Shown piece after piece: positions 1 to 13,457 of a stretch of DNA of 64,000 nt (its first letter is position 1; each line of letters opens with the position of its first letter). Below the pieces are notes generated by a model that had not been told where the DNA came from, searched no databases, and saw only the letters and a list, made by a program, of their open reading frames with translations. The stretch is from Sulfitobacter sp. SK012. GTDB taxonomy: Bacteria > Pseudomonadota > Alphaproteobacteria > Rhodobacterales > Rhodobacteraceae. The position numbers and the translations under genes were made by a program. The DNA lies in assembly GCF_003352085.1 (NCBI RefSeq), contig NZ_CP025804.1, positions 4,588,001 to 4,652,000 of the forward strand, in the 5' to 3' direction.

Positions 1-282
1 GGATGTATCATTTCGGGCACCGAAGTGCGTAATTCTTGCCTGTTTACCAATGTGCACACCAATTCCTATGCGGTGTTGGATCATGCGGTGGTCTTGCCGA
101 ATGTGACGATAAACCGCTCCGCACGATTGCGGCAGGTGGTGATTGATGGAAGCGTGATCATTCCTGAAGGCTTGGTGGTAGGAGAAGACCCAACCGAAGA
201 CGGCAAGTGGTTTCGGGTAACGGAGCGTGGAACGACATTGATCACACAGGATATGTTGAACAAGCGAGCTGCCTCTTTATGA
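1..282 (+). CDS. glgC: Glucose-1-phosphate adenylyltransferase, C-terminal part (5' end outside window)
   Basis: Open from base 1 in frame; only the last 93 residues are present. The enzyme makes ADP-glucose from glucose-1-phosphate and ATP for glycogen synthesis. The visible part is the C-terminal left-handed beta-helix with its repeating pattern (TEVRNSCLF, AVLDHAVVLPNVTI, RLRQVVIDG), followed by the usual GlgC tail GLVVGEDPTEDGKWFRVTE. The stop overlaps the glgA start in an ATGA arrangement, so the two genes are translationally coupled. The catalytic half cannot be judged here. Confidence 0.93.
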   Translation, partial: GCIISGTEVRNSCLFTNVHTNSYAVLDHAVVLPNVTINRSARLRQVVIDGSVIIPEGLVVGEDPTEDGKWFRVTERGTTLITQDMLNKRAASL

Positions 283-1705
283 CCAAGATCCTCTTTGTCG
301 TGTCTGAATGCGCCCCTCTGATTAAGACGGGGGGATTGGCTGATGTTGCTGGCGCGCTGCCTGGTGCATTGTCGGTCTTTGGCGATGAGGTTCGGACCTT
401 GCTGCCCGGATACCGCATGGTGATGGGCAAGCTTAGCAAAACAAAAGTGGTCCAGAAGTTCGACGATCTCTTTGGTGGGCCGGCATCTGTGTTGGCCTGC
501 ATGGTTGCGGGGCTTGATCTGCTCATTTTGGACGCGCCGCATCTTTATGACCGGGATGGCGGGATCTACGTTGATGCGACAGGCCACGATTGGCCGGATA
601 ACGCAGAGAGGTTTGCAGCACTGTCCTATGTCGCAGCGATGATCGCCGCGGATGGTGTGGCTGGATGGCAACCTGACATTGTTCACGGCCATGATTGGCA
701 GGCAGGCCTGACACCGGAATATATGCAGGCTACCGGCACAGATGTTCCGTTTGTTTTTACGGTCCACAACATCGCGTTTCATGGCAATGTAGGGGCTGAT
801 CGGCTAGTTGCTTTAGGCCTTGATCCAAGCCGTTTTAGTGCAGATCACTTTGAATTCTGGGGTCAAATTTCCGCGTTGAAATCCGGTTTGATGGGAGCTG
901 CAAAGATCACCACGGTGTCCCAAACCTATGCACATGAGTTGCTGACACCAGAGTTTGGCATGGGCATGGACGGTGTACTGCGGCATCGCAATCCAGACCT
1001 TGTTGGCATCGTAAACGGAATCGACGAGGACGTTTGGAATCCTGCGACAGACCCCAATGTCACGCCGTATAAAACAACCAAAGGCAAAGCCGCGAACAAG
1101 AAAGCACTGCAGAAGGTTTTTGGCTTGGGACAATCGGATGGGCCGCTTTGCGTGCTGGTATCCCGCTTGAGCGAGCAAAAGGGTATTGATCTGCTGATTG
1201 CCGCCCTACCTGAGCTGTTGCATCGAGGGGGCCAATTAGCGCTGTTAGGGTCCGGTGATCCCCTACTTGAAGTAGCTTTGCTGGAGGCTGCTGCGCAGAA
1301 CGAGAACGTATCGGTCAAGATCGGCTATGATGAAGCCCTGTCGCATCTAATGATGGCCGGCGGCGATGCGATCCTTGTGCCTTCTCGGTTTGAACCCTGC
1401 GGGCTGACCCAGCTTTATGGATTGCGCTATGGCACCTTGCCGCTTGTGGCGCTGACAGGCGGATTGGCCGACACCGTCATCAACGCGTCTCCTGTTGCGT
1501 TGTCTAGTGGCGTGGCGACGGGTCTGCAATTTCACCCGATTACCGCCGCCGCTTTGGGGCAGAGTTTTGTGCGTTTGTCAAAGCTTTACAGTGACCCCAA
1601 AACTTGGGCCACGATGCAGCGCAATGCTATGAAACAACAGGTCGGGTGGGACGCTTCAGCAGCTAAGTATCACGCGCTTTATGCGTCCCTATCAAGCGTG
1701 GCCGC

Positions 1706-1709
<4 letters not shown>
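279..1709 (+). CDS. glgA: Glycogen synthase (ADP-glucose, GT5)
   Basis: 476 residues, normal for bacterial GlgA, which extends alpha-1,4-glucan from ADP-glucose in the cytoplasm. The ADP-glucose-binding motif KTGGL lies at residues 16-20. The C-terminal GT-B motif SRFEPCGLTQLYG carries the conserved glutamate at about residue 372. I chose the ATG at 279 because it overlaps the glgC stop and gives the family N-terminus MTKILFVVSECAPL; a longer in-frame reading from 207 would run back into glgC. Its stop overlaps the glgX start (ATGA), which continues the coupled glg operon. Confidence 0.96.
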
Positions 1710-5444
<3,735 letters not shown>

Positions 5445-5470
5445 ACACTAGATCATTCGTTGCACTTTAA

Positions 5471-5692
5471 CAGATTGCACCTGCTGAAACGCTACTGTGC
5501 CTTTTCAATTTCACCGAAGACTGGCAAAACCTGCCAAGTCATTGGTTGCGCGAATTGGGCGTAGCGGATTTTCACGGTGCAATGTCAGATGGCGCATTGG
5601 ATTTAAACGACGATACATTCACCTTGCCGCCCCTTGGGCGCGTCTGGTTGACCCAACCCGAGGCACATGAACGTTATGAACGCTATGAATGA
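5471..5692 (+). pseudogene. C-terminal remnant of a GH13 enzyme (amylosucrase/alpha-glucosidase type)
   Basis: Between pgm and glgP, frame 2 is open for about 73 codons after a TAA at 5468 and has no usual start codon. It reads LLCLFNFTEDWQNLPSHW, then LPPLGRVWLTQP, then a stop at 5690. That pattern (cores of the last beta sandwich, a final LPP-x-G-x-x-WL strand) is the C-terminal all-beta domain of GH13 alpha-glucosidases and amylosucrases. The catalytic barrel is absent, so this is the tail of a deleted gene. Its last 26 nt overlap the 5' end of glgP. The family name is inferred by pattern, without a search. Confidence 0.7.
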
Positions 5693-8069
5693 TCTGTCCG
5701 CAGAGGCGTTGCGTGCGCGCATTATGCAGCATCTGACCTTCACTCTGGGGAAGGATAAATCGCATGCCAGCATTTATGATTGGCGTATGGCCGTCAGTTA
5801 TTCCGTTCGCGACCTGATCGTCGAGCCGTGGTTCGCCGCCACGCGCAAGACGTACGAGGCGCAAGGCAAACGAGTTTACTACTTGTCCATGGAATTTCTG
5901 ATCGGCCGAATTCTTGAAGACGCGATGGTTAACCTGAACTTGCGCGACACGATGCATGAGGTTCTGGAGGCCGAAGGTATCGCTCTTGACGATGTGATCG
6001 AGGACGAACCCGATGCCGCTTTGGGCAATGGCGGCCTGGGCCGATTGGCGGCTTGTTTTCTTGAGAGCATGTCGACGCTCGCGTGCCCTGCATACGGCTA
6101 TGGCATCCGTTACGAACACGGGCTGTTCAAGCAAACATTCGAGAGTGGGCGCCAAATTGAGCGTCCTGAGGATTGGCTGAACCAGCCGCACCCTTGGGAA
6201 TTTGAACGCCCCGAAGCGCGCTATACGATCCCCTTCAAAGGGAGCGTTGGTTTGATTGATGGTAAACCGATTTGGAAACCCGGCGAATCCGTTTATGCAC
6301 GGGCCTATGACATGCCTGTTGTCGGTTGGCAGGGAAAATGGGCGAACACGCTCCGCCTTTGGGGGGCGCATCCGACTGATTTGTTCGATCTGGATCGCTT
6401 TAATTCTGGGGATCATACAGCCGCTGCTGCACCCGAGGCATTGGCACGCACCCTAAGCAGGGTTTTGTATCCAGAGGATGCAACAGACAGCGGCAAAGAG
6501 TTGCGCCTAAAACAGGAGTTCTTCCTGACGTCTGCCGCGCTGCAAGACATTCTGCGCCGCTTTCTTTCTGAATACGATGATCTTGGGCTGTTGTCGCAAA
6601 AAGTTGCGATCCAGATGAACGACACGCATCCAGCGCTGGCGGGACCAGAGCTTATGCGGTTGTTGATGGACGAACACGGGCTGGAGTGGGATGAGGCAAA
6701 AACCCTCGCTCAGGGTTGTCTGAACTATACCAACCACACATTGCTGCCGGAGGCCTTGGAGGCATGGTCCACATGGCTCATGGGCCGTATCCTGCCCCGC
6801 CACATGCAGATCATTGAACGGATCGATGCAGAACACCAAAAGGCGACGGGATGCGGTCCAGAGCTGTGCGTCATCCACCACGACCGGGTCCATATGGGCA
6901 CATTGGCTTTTGTCATGGCCTCGCATGTGAATGGGGTATCTGCGCTGCATTCGCAGTTGATGCGCGAAACGGTCTTTGCCGATCTGGATGCTGTGTATCC
7001 GGGTCGCATCATCAACCAGACCAACGGTGTTACACCGCGACGTTGGCTGCGCCTGTCGAACCCGGCGCTGTCGCGCCTGCTGACAGAAACGATTGGATCC
7101 GGATGGGAGAACGACCTCGACCGTTTATCAGAGCTTAGCAAGTACGAAGGCGACCGGAGCGTTCGTGACGCCTTCGGCGTGGCCAAGCGCCAGAACAAAA
7201 TCGCCTTTGCCAATTGGGTGAAAGATCAACAGGGTATCACGCTAAACCCTGATGCAATGTTCGATGTTCAGGTCAAACGGATGCACGAATACAAGCGACA
7301 GCTGCTGAACGTGTTTGAAACCATCGCGCGCTGGTCTGCAATCCGCGCTGATCCCGGTGCAAGCTGGACGCCGCGCGTCAAGATTTTCGGAGGTAAAGCC
7401 GCGCCCGGGTATTTTGTCGCCAAGGAAATTATTCACCTCATCAACGATGTGGCGGATACAATTAACAATGATCCGGTGACGGGTGACCTTTTGAAGGTTG
7501 TTTATCCCGCCAACTATAATGTCTCGATGGCTCAGCGGCTGATCCCTGCGGCGGATTTGTCAGAGCAGATTTCCACGGCAGGGAAAGAAGCATCCGGCAC
7601 GGGCAACATGAAGTTCACCATGAACGGTGCGCTGACCATTGGCACGCTTGACGGGGCCAATGTGGAAATCCGCGAACATGTGGGGGCCGATAACTTCTTT
7701 TTGTTTGGGATGACCGCCCAAGAAGTACAGGAGCGGTATTGTGTAGATGATCACGCGCGCCGCGCAATCCTTGCCAGCCAGCCTTTACAGGAAATTTTGC
7801 AGATGCTGGTCGAAGGGCGCTTTAGCCCCGCAGACACGGGACGCTACCTTGGGCTGGTGGATGCGACTTGGAAACACGATCCGTTTCTCGTCACGTCAGA
7901 TTTCGACAGCTATCAGGCGGCTCAAGCGGACGTAGACCGTGCCTATGCGGATGCGGACCACTGGAACATGCTGGCACTCCGCAACATCGCGGGATCAGGG
8001 TTCTTTTCGTCTGACCGCACGATCAAGGGCTATATGGCAGACATCTGGGGAGCCAAAAGTTTGGCCTAA
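5667..8069 (+). CDS. glgP: Glycogen/starch/alpha-glucan phosphorylase (GT35)
   Basis: 800 residues. The enzyme releases glucose-1-phosphate from non-reducing ends of glycogen, using pyridoxal phosphate. The PLP-lysine motif EASGTGNMKFTMNG is intact, with the Lys near residue 649, and the N-terminal motif LGNGGLGRLAACFLES is present. Three in-frame ATGs at 5667, 5676 and 5685 compete. A GAGG at 5660-5663 is very close to the first, so the true start may be any of them. The gene starts inside the tail of the GH13 remnant, and its present ribosome site lies in that remnant. It is the last gene of the glg run. Confidence 0.95.
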   Translation: MNVMNAMNDLSAEALRARIMQHLTFTLGKDKSHASIYDWRMAVSYSVRDLIVEPWFAATRKTYEAQGKRVYYLSMEFLIGRILEDAMVNLNLRDTMHEVLEAEGIALDDVIEDEPDAALGNGGLGRLAACFLESMSTLACPAYGYGIRYEHGLFKQTFESGRQIERPEDWLNQPHPWEFERPEARYTIPFKGSVGLIDGKPIWKPGESVYARAYDMPVVGWQGKWANTLRLWGAHPTDLFDLDRFNSGDHTAAAAPEALARTLSRVLYPEDATDSGKELRLKQEFFLTSAALQDILRRFLSEYDDLGLLSQKVAIQMNDTHPALAGPELMRLLMDEHGLEWDEAKTLAQGCLNYTNHTLLPEALEAWSTWLMGRILPRHMQIIERIDAEHQKATGCGPELCVIHHDRVHMGTLAFVMASHVNGVSALHSQLMRETVFADLDAVYPGRIINQTNGVTPRRWLRLSNPALSRLLTETIGSGWENDLDRLSELSKYEGDRSVRDAFGVAKRQNKIAFANWVKDQQGITLNPDAMFDVQVKRMHEYKRQLLNVFETIARWSAIRADPGASWTPRVKIFGGKAAPGYFVAKEIIHLINDVADTINNDPVTGDLLKVVYPANYNVSMAQRLIPAADLSEQISTAGKEASGTGNMKFTMNGALTIGTLDGANVEIREHVGADNFFLFGMTAQEVQERYCVDDHARRAILASQPLQEILQMLVEGRFSPADTGRYLGLVDATWKHDPFLVTSDFDSYQAAQADVDRAYADADHWNMLALRNIAGSGFFSSDRTIKGYMADIWGAKSLA

Positions 8070-8136
8070 GGTTTTGGTTTTAGGCAAACTGGCTCAAAAC
8101 TAACCAACCTTTGGGATTTGAGACTGAACAGATCCT

Positions 8137-9084
8137 TTACCCAAATGCGCTTATATAGTCGCGGATATGGATGCCGAACCGGCGTTGAAATGCGCGCCGC
8201 ATGCGCTGTAAATCGCCAAAGCCGCTATCCTTAGCGACTTTTTTCAGAGGTAGGTTTTCTGACAACAGGCCTCTGGCGTGATCGACACGTATCCTTTCCA
8301 CGAATTGGGCCGGTGTCTCGTGTAGGTCTCGTTTGAAATGCCGGGAAAGGGTGCGTGAGTTCATTCCCGCTGTTGTTGCTAATGCATCCAACGACCAATC
8401 TAAATGCGGCTGCGACACGACCTTTTCGATCAACTGCGTTAGGGTGTCGTCATCTGTAAATTGACCAGCCAAGTGGATGGCATATTGGCTTTGGCCTCCT
8501 GTGCGGCGCAGCTGGACAACCAGCTCGCGTGCGGCGGCCAGAGCAACTTCCGCACCACAATCGGACCTGATAATCGCCAATGCTAGGTCAATCCCTGTCG
8601 TCACACCGGCTGATGTAAAAATACGCGTATCTGATGTGCTGATCCGATCTAGATCCCAAAGGACTTTTTCGTATTTACGGGTGTCTGTCGAACGTGACCA
8701 ATGTGTTGTCGCAGAGCGTCCGTCCAAAACACCTGCAGCCGCCAGAACGAGCGCTCCGGAGCAAATCGATATTAGGCGGCCAGTCCCCTCACGCGCGGCG
8801 CGGCGCTGGATGACATCGCGTACTGCCAAGTTCTGGATTAGGGCATCGACCCCATCGCCACCGGGGATCAAAAGATCGTCGCTATCAGATCGCTTTGAAA
8901 GTTGTTTGTCAGCAATCAACCGCAACCCGCAGGTCGCGCGTACGGGATTTCCATCGGGCGACACATAGCGCATCACATACTGCTTGCGACTTTCGACAAG
9001 CGCCGCTTCAAACGCCTGAACCGGGCCTGATACGTCTAGCATATTCACATCATCGAATAGCAAAACGTCAACTGTGCGTATCAT
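8137..9084 (-). CDS. GlxA-family transcriptional regulator (DJ-1/PfpI-like domain plus AraC HTH)
   Basis: 315 residues from the ATG at 9084, giving the family N-terminus MIRTVDVLLFDDVNMLDVSGP. The first about 190 residues form the class I glutamine-amidotransferase-like (DJ-1/PfpI) domain with the elbow region ISICSGALVLAAAG. The C-terminal about 100 residues are an AraC-type double HTH (MNSRTLSRHFKRDLHETP, then GFGDLQRMRRAFQRRFG). It diverges from the MFS gene at 9180, which it may control. In-frame codons run up to 9177 but would overlap that gene. The ligand is unknown. Confidence 0.9.
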   Translation of the reverse strand: MIRTVDVLLFDDVNMLDVSGPVQAFEAALVESRKQYVMRYVSPDGNPVRATCGLRLIADKQLSKRSDSDDLLIPGGDGVDALIQNLAVRDVIQRRAAREGTGRLISICSGALVLAAAGVLDGRSATTHWSRSTDTRKYEKVLWDLDRISTSDTRIFTSAGVTTGIDLALAIIRSDCGAEVALAAARELVVQLRRTGGQSQYAIHLAGQFTDDDTLTQLIEKVVSQPHLDWSLDALATTAGMNSRTLSRHFKRDLHETPAQFVERIRVDHARGLLSENLPLKKVAKDSGFGDLQRMRRAFQRRFGIHIRDYISAFG

Positions 9085-9179
9085 AGAGGTTTGTCCAATT
9101 TTGATGCCATATTGACATATAAGACAAATCGGATCGCTGGTACATAGCCATAGCAAACGTCTTGCAATGGAACCCAATC

Positions 9180-10385
9180 ATGCCTGTTTCGACTTTCGCC
9201 CGTAACGGTAACTTCTTGGGCCTGCTTGCCGCCAATACGGTTTTAGGTTCCGCGATGCCTATGCTGATTATTCTAGGCGGGCTCGCGGGCCTAATGCTTG
9301 CACCAACAGCAGCGCTTGCGACGATACCAGCCTCGGTTCAAACGCTCGCCGGATTGTTTGCCGCAGCCCCGTTTTCATTGTTGATGGGGCGACTTGGTCG
9401 GAAAGCTGGCTTTTTGATTGGCGGGGCCCTCGCACTCCTAGGGGCATTGATCGGCACATGGGCCATGATGTCAGACAGCTTTATCCTTTTGTGTGTGGCT
9501 CACCTTGCCCTCGGCGCGGCCTTGTCTTGTTTCCAATATTTCCGGTTTGCTGCAGCCGAAGTGGTGAGCCCAGAATGGCAGCCCGTAGCTATTTCCTTGA
9601 TGCTCACATCTGGGTTGATTGCCGCGTTCGTGGGCCCACAAGTGTTCATTCTGGCCAAAGACGCGCTTAGCCCCATCCCCTTGGCAGGGGCTTATGCCGC
9701 GATTGGTGCCGTATCGCTGATCGGGCTTTCGCCCTTGGCATTCGTGCACATTCCTACACCCAAACCTTCGCCGCAACATCGCTCCGGTGGCAGGTTTGCG
9801 GCCCTCGCAGTTCTCAAACAACGTCCGGTTCGGACGGCAGTTGGCATCGGCGCAGTGTCGCAGGGGATCATGGTGTTTTTGATGGTACCTACCCCGCTCG
9901 CGATGATTGGATGCGGATTTTCAGAAGCGGCTGCGGGTGATGTGATCCGCTGGCATGTTGTGGCGATGTTTGCGCCCAGCTTTTTTACGGGCTTTCTAAT
10001 CAAACGTTTCGGCACATGGCATATTTCGATGATTGGGTTGGCATTGCTGGTCATGGCGGCGATCTCTGCAGCCACGGGGCTGTCTTCGGCACATTTCTAC
10101 GGAGCGCTCATTTTGCTTGGTGTCGGATGGAACTTTGGGTTCATCGGCGCGACAACAATGTTGGCAAATGTGGTATCTGCGGACGAGAAATCTGTCGTTC
10201 AGGGCGTCAATGACACCATCATCGCGTTGGTCTCGACAGTATGCGCATTTGCAGCGGGCACGATCATTGCAGGATTTGGTTGGGCACCTCTCGCCATCGT
10301 GGCTGCGGTCGTCCTTACAATTGCCCTTGGCTCAATGATGCTTGCGAAGCGTCAGAGTTCCTTTGAGGGTAGGTCAGAATTGTGA
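9180..10385 (+). CDS. MFS transporter
   Basis: 401 residues with about 12 hydrophobic segments and the MFS loop 2-3 motif LMGRLGRKAGFLIGG (residues about 67-81). A family member would be a proton-driven inner-membrane carrier; the substrate is not visible. The ATG at 9180 has a GGA element 8 nt upstream. A TTG at 9162 in the same frame would add six residues and crowd the divergent promoter. Divergent pairing with a GlxA-type regulator suggests an inducible efflux or uptake function. Confidence 0.88.
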   Translation: MPVSTFARNGNFLGLLAANTVLGSAMPMLIILGGLAGLMLAPTAALATIPASVQTLAGLFAAAPFSLLMGRLGRKAGFLIGGALALLGALIGTWAMMSDSFILLCVAHLALGAALSCFQYFRFAAAEVVSPEWQPVAISLMLTSGLIAAFVGPQVFILAKDALSPIPLAGAYAAIGAVSLIGLSPLAFVHIPTPKPSPQHRSGGRFAALAVLKQRPVRTAVGIGAVSQGIMVFLMVPTPLAMIGCGFSEAAAGDVIRWHVVAMFAPSFFTGFLIKRFGTWHISMIGLALLVMAAISAATGLSSAHFYGALILLGVGWNFGFIGATTMLANVVSADEKSVVQGVNDTIIALVSTVCAFAAGTIIAGFGWAPLAIVAAVVLTIALGSMMLAKRQSSFEGRSEL

Positions 10386-10569
10386 AACTACACATGGGTG
10401 CAAATCAAGCGGCGTTGCCAGCAGTGCTGTTGGGCGAAGACCTGTCCGAAGCCGTCGGTCGGCTAACTTGAGCCCAGATTGACCCTGGGAGGGTAAGCAA
10501 TTGAACGTGGTAGTTTGCCCTACTTTCTTCGTTTGAATAGACACAAGAAAAATCTGTGGAGCGCATCCA

Positions 10570-10809
10570 TTGGCACATAAGAACAAAGTCATGCGATCGA
10601 TAAACTTGGATGGTGAATACACCTGTGTAGACGTTTTTCTGCGCCCTGATGGGACTTACGGGTTTGACGAATTTCGCCGGGATCCCGAGGACTCGAGCGG
10701 CTGGTATAGCATAGGCCACTTTGGTGATCAGGTTTTTGCAGATGCTGACGCGGCACTTACCAAAGCGACAGCTGCGGTTCACTGGCTTCCTGATCAGCTG
10801 AAGCAATGA
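10570..10809 (+). CDS. Small conserved-looking hypothetical protein
   Basis: 79 residues from TTG 10570, or 72 from the ATG at 10591, which may be the real start (MRSINLDGEYTCVDVFLRPDG). It is soluble and acidic and contains phrases (DGTYGFDEFRRDPEDSSGWY, VHWLP) that recall small uncharacterised Rhodobacterales proteins; that is a memory-based impression. It stands alone between an MFS gene and a convergent alpha-glucosidase gene. No motif gives a function. Confidence 0.6.
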   Translation: MAHKNKVMRSINLDGEYTCVDVFLRPDGTYGFDEFRRDPEDSSGWYSIGHFGDQVFADADAALTKATAAVHWLPDQLKQ

Positions 10810-10933
10810 TCAAACAGCCTCCAACTGGCACTGAAATTCGTCACACCAGGCTGTGAATGATGGCTTTGGGAACGACAGGTACCAATGTCGGCCATTTTGA
10901 CATTGGCAGCTTACAATTTCTAAGGCTGCGACC

Positions 10934-12550
10934 CTAGTCTGCTACCAAGCCAATATCCCCTGTATGTGACAGATAAACAAAGCCGTTCCCCAATAACGTA
11001 AGAGTCTGCCCGTCTAATTCGGCATGTGCCGCACGCGCGATTTTTGCGGACCCTGCTATCGTCAAAACCTGCGTATTTGGCGAAAGGTTGAACATGCACG
11101 TCAGCGTCTCTTCTGGCGCGGAACGGGTAAAGGCCAACAGGGGTTCGGGCAGTGAGATAAACGTGGTTTTACCATGGCTGAGGGCTGGGCTTGCTTTGCG
11201 CCACGTGATCATTGCTTTGTAGAACGCAAAAATACCATCCGGTCCTTGCTGGTCGACAGCGTGGGCCGCTTGTGGTGGCTTTACCGGCAACCAAGGCGTG
11301 CCCGTGCTGAACCCAGCATTCGGTGCGTCCTTTTCCCAAACCATCGGCGTACGGCAGCCATCACGGCCTTTCACAGCAGGCCAAAACCGGATCGCAGGTG
11401 GGTCAGTCAATTCTTCAAATGTCATTTCGGTTTCTAGTTGCCCAAGCTCTTCGCCTTGGTAGATCCCGATGGTGCCCTCAAACGCCATCAACATCGCGCA
11501 AGTCAACCGCGCCATCGCGTCGTTCGATACCGCATCCTCAGCCCAGCGGCTTACGTGACGCGGAACATCGTGGTTGCTGAAAGACCAGTAGGGATGGCCA
11601 TCTGGCGCGCCGCGCTGAAACCCCTCGATGCAATTGCGAAAGTGCTCTGCGTTAAAATCAGGGCCCAGCATCGCAAAACTGTAAGCCATGTGCAGCCGCG
11701 CTGTGCCTTTAGTGTATTCGCCCATAATCTCAATCGATCGGTGACCCATCTCACCAACTTCGCCGACCATCATGATGTCAGGATACTGATCAGTCAGTGC
11801 GCGCAACCGTTCAAGAAACGCAAGGTTCTCTGGGCGTGTCTTGTTGTAGATATTGTTCTGCATACCGTAGAGGTCAGTCGCCATGACTTGTGGTTTTGCC
11901 TGCGCGGGCGGATTGGATCGCAGTTTTTGATCGTGGAAATAGTAGTTCACTGTATCGAGCCGAAAGCCGTCCAAGCCGCGGTCTAACCAAAATTTGCAGG
12001 TTTCTAAGATCGCATCAATCACACCCGGGTTGTGAAAGTTCAGGTCTGGTTGTGAGCCGAGAAAATTGTGCAAATAATACTGCCCGCGCTGGGGATCAAA
12101 CTCCCATGCTGGGCCGCCAAAATGGCTGTGCCAGTTTGTTGGCGGGGACCCATCCGGCAGCGGATCAGCCCAAACATACCAATCAGCCTTGTCATTATCG
12201 CGACTTGTCCGGGATTGTTTGAACCACTCATGTTGCTCGGAAGTGTGCGACAGCACTTGGTCGACAATGACCTTGAGACCCTGTTCATGAGCGGCTGTGA
12301 TCAGAGCGTCAAAATCACCCATGTCACCAAACAAAGGATCGACGGCAACATAGTCGGACACATCGTATCCCATGTCCGCTTGCGGAGAGGCAAAGATCGG
12401 GGACAGCCAAATGCAATCCACGCCTAGCTCTGCAATATGCGGCAAGCGACGCGTGATGCCCGATAGATCCCCAACGCCGTCGCCGTTATCGTCCTGATAG
12501 GAACGCGGGTAGACCTGATAGATTACAGCGCTGCGCCACCATTCGTGCAT
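10934..12550 (-). CDS. Alpha-glucosidase (GH13)
   Basis: 538 residues, the standard size of oligo-1,6-/alpha-1,4-glucosidases that release glucose from malto- or isomalto-oligosaccharides. The protein starts MHEWWRSAVIYQVYPRSYQD, a hallmark N-terminus, at ATG 12550 with AGGAG 7 nt upstream. Catalytic motifs: DGFRLDTVNYYF (nucleophile Asp), MMVGEVGE (acid Glu) and FSNHDVPR (third acid). No signal peptide, so it is cytoplasmic. It lies alone, divergent from a lysE-type gene, with no transporter genes beside it; it probably serves the same storage or oligosaccharide economy as the glg genes. Confidence 0.93.
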   Translation of the reverse strand: MHEWWRSAVIYQVYPRSYQDDNGDGVGDLSGITRRLPHIAELGVDCIWLSPIFASPQADMGYDVSDYVAVDPLFGDMGDFDALITAAHEQGLKVIVDQVLSHTSEQHEWFKQSRTSRDNDKADWYVWADPLPDGSPPTNWHSHFGGPAWEFDPQRGQYYLHNFLGSQPDLNFHNPGVIDAILETCKFWLDRGLDGFRLDTVNYYFHDQKLRSNPPAQAKPQVMATDLYGMQNNIYNKTRPENLAFLERLRALTDQYPDIMMVGEVGEMGHRSIEIMGEYTKGTARLHMAYSFAMLGPDFNAEHFRNCIEGFQRGAPDGHPYWSFSNHDVPRHVSRWAEDAVSNDAMARLTCAMLMAFEGTIGIYQGEELGQLETEMTFEELTDPPAIRFWPAVKGRDGCRTPMVWEKDAPNAGFSTGTPWLPVKPPQAAHAVDQQGPDGIFAFYKAMITWRKASPALSHGKTTFISLPEPLLAFTRSAPEETLTCMFNLSPNTQVLTIAGSAKIARAAHAELDGQTLTLLGNGFVYLSHTGDIGLVAD

Positions 12551-12634
12551 TTTAAAACTCCTGTTAGGGATCGACCCTAACAGTGATGAGGCTGGTGGAA
12601 AGGGTCGGCTTGGTTTGTAGAAACAAAAAACTGA

Positions 12635-12646
12635 ATCCGATCGGAT
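12635..12646. promoter_or_regulatory. 12-bp perfect palindrome in the alpha-glucosidase/lysE divergent region
   Basis: ATCCGATCGGAT sits 85 bp upstream of the alpha-glucosidase start and 165 bp upstream of the LysE start. Perfect dyads like this suit a dimeric repressor, such as the LacI-type proteins that often control alpha-glucosidase genes. No regulator gene is adjacent, so this is only a candidate. Confidence 0.3.
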
Positions 12647-12810
12647 GTTGAGTCCAAAATGATCACGAGCGGCTCGCTGAGATTTGCAACGGGCCTGCCC
12701 TCCCAACTCAACGGCCTCCCGAAAATTCTGTAAATTTCGATCGGTATTTTGCGCTTTACTCCCAGCATGTCGTATGGCTGATTTACTCAAATCTTAGGAG
12801 TATATTCGCT

Positions 12811-13437
12811 ATGGAAATTCAAGTTTGGCTGGCGTTTGTGGCGGCATCAATCGCTCTTCTTCTTATTCCCGGGCCGACTGTCTTGCTGGTGCTTAGTTAT
12901 GCGATCAGCCAAGGAAAACGAGTTGCGCTCGCCACCGTCGCGGGGGTCGCATTGGGTGATCTCATTGCGATGTCGGCATCGCTGGCTGGGCTGGGCGCTT
13001 TGGTTCTCGCCTCTGCCACGCTGTTCACGGTATTGAAGTGGGTGGGTGCTGCCTACCTTGTTTTCCTCGGAGTGAAACTGTTTCGGAGCGCGCCGACAGC
13101 GACTCTAGGAGCGGTCGAAGACGTTGCACAAACCACAGCGGCAAATGTTTTCGGACATGCAACGGCAGTAACCGCCCTCAACCCCAAATCCATTGTGTTT
13201 TTCATTGCCTTTGTCCCGCAGTTTCTTGCAGTTGAGAGCCCGCTTTTGCCGCAGTTTTTCATCCTGATCGCAACGTTTGTTGGTCTCGCTGCACTCAATG
13301 CTTTGGCCTACGCGCTCTTGGCAGACAAGCTGCGCACAAAGATTTCGCGCCCTTCCGTGTTGGCTGGGTTCTCCCGTTTTGGCGGGCTGGCATTGATCGC
13401 GATGGGCGTGGCAACGGCGACGTTCAAACGGGCGTAG
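12811..13437 (+). CDS. LysE family translocator
   Basis: 208 residues with six hydrophobic segments and the family N-terminal pattern (FVAASIALLLIPGPTVLLVLSY, then GLGALVLAS and GAAYLVFLGVKLFRS). Members export amino acids such as lysine, homoserine or threonine. The middle motif ALNPKSIVFFIAFVPQF is typical of the RhtB/LysE group. AGGAG lies about 9 nt before the ATG at 12811. It is divergent from the alpha-glucosidase gene. The substrate cannot be assigned. Confidence 0.92.
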   Translation: MEIQVWLAFVAASIALLLIPGPTVLLVLSYAISQGKRVALATVAGVALGDLIAMSASLAGLGALVLASATLFTVLKWVGAAYLVFLGVKLFRSAPTATLGAVEDVAQTTAANVFGHATAVTALNPKSIVFFIAFVPQFLAVESPLLPQFFILIATFVGLAALNALAYALLADKLRTKISRPSVLAGFSRFGGLALIAMGVATATFKRA

Positions 13438-13457
13438 TTGGTCGGTCTACAGGCAAG

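Noticed and set aside
8070..8136. Imperfect hairpin GGTTTTGGTTTTAG / CTCAAAACTAACC after glgP
   Set aside because: The stem is AT-rich with mismatches and no T tract follows, so a terminator cannot be claimed, although the convergent genes need one.
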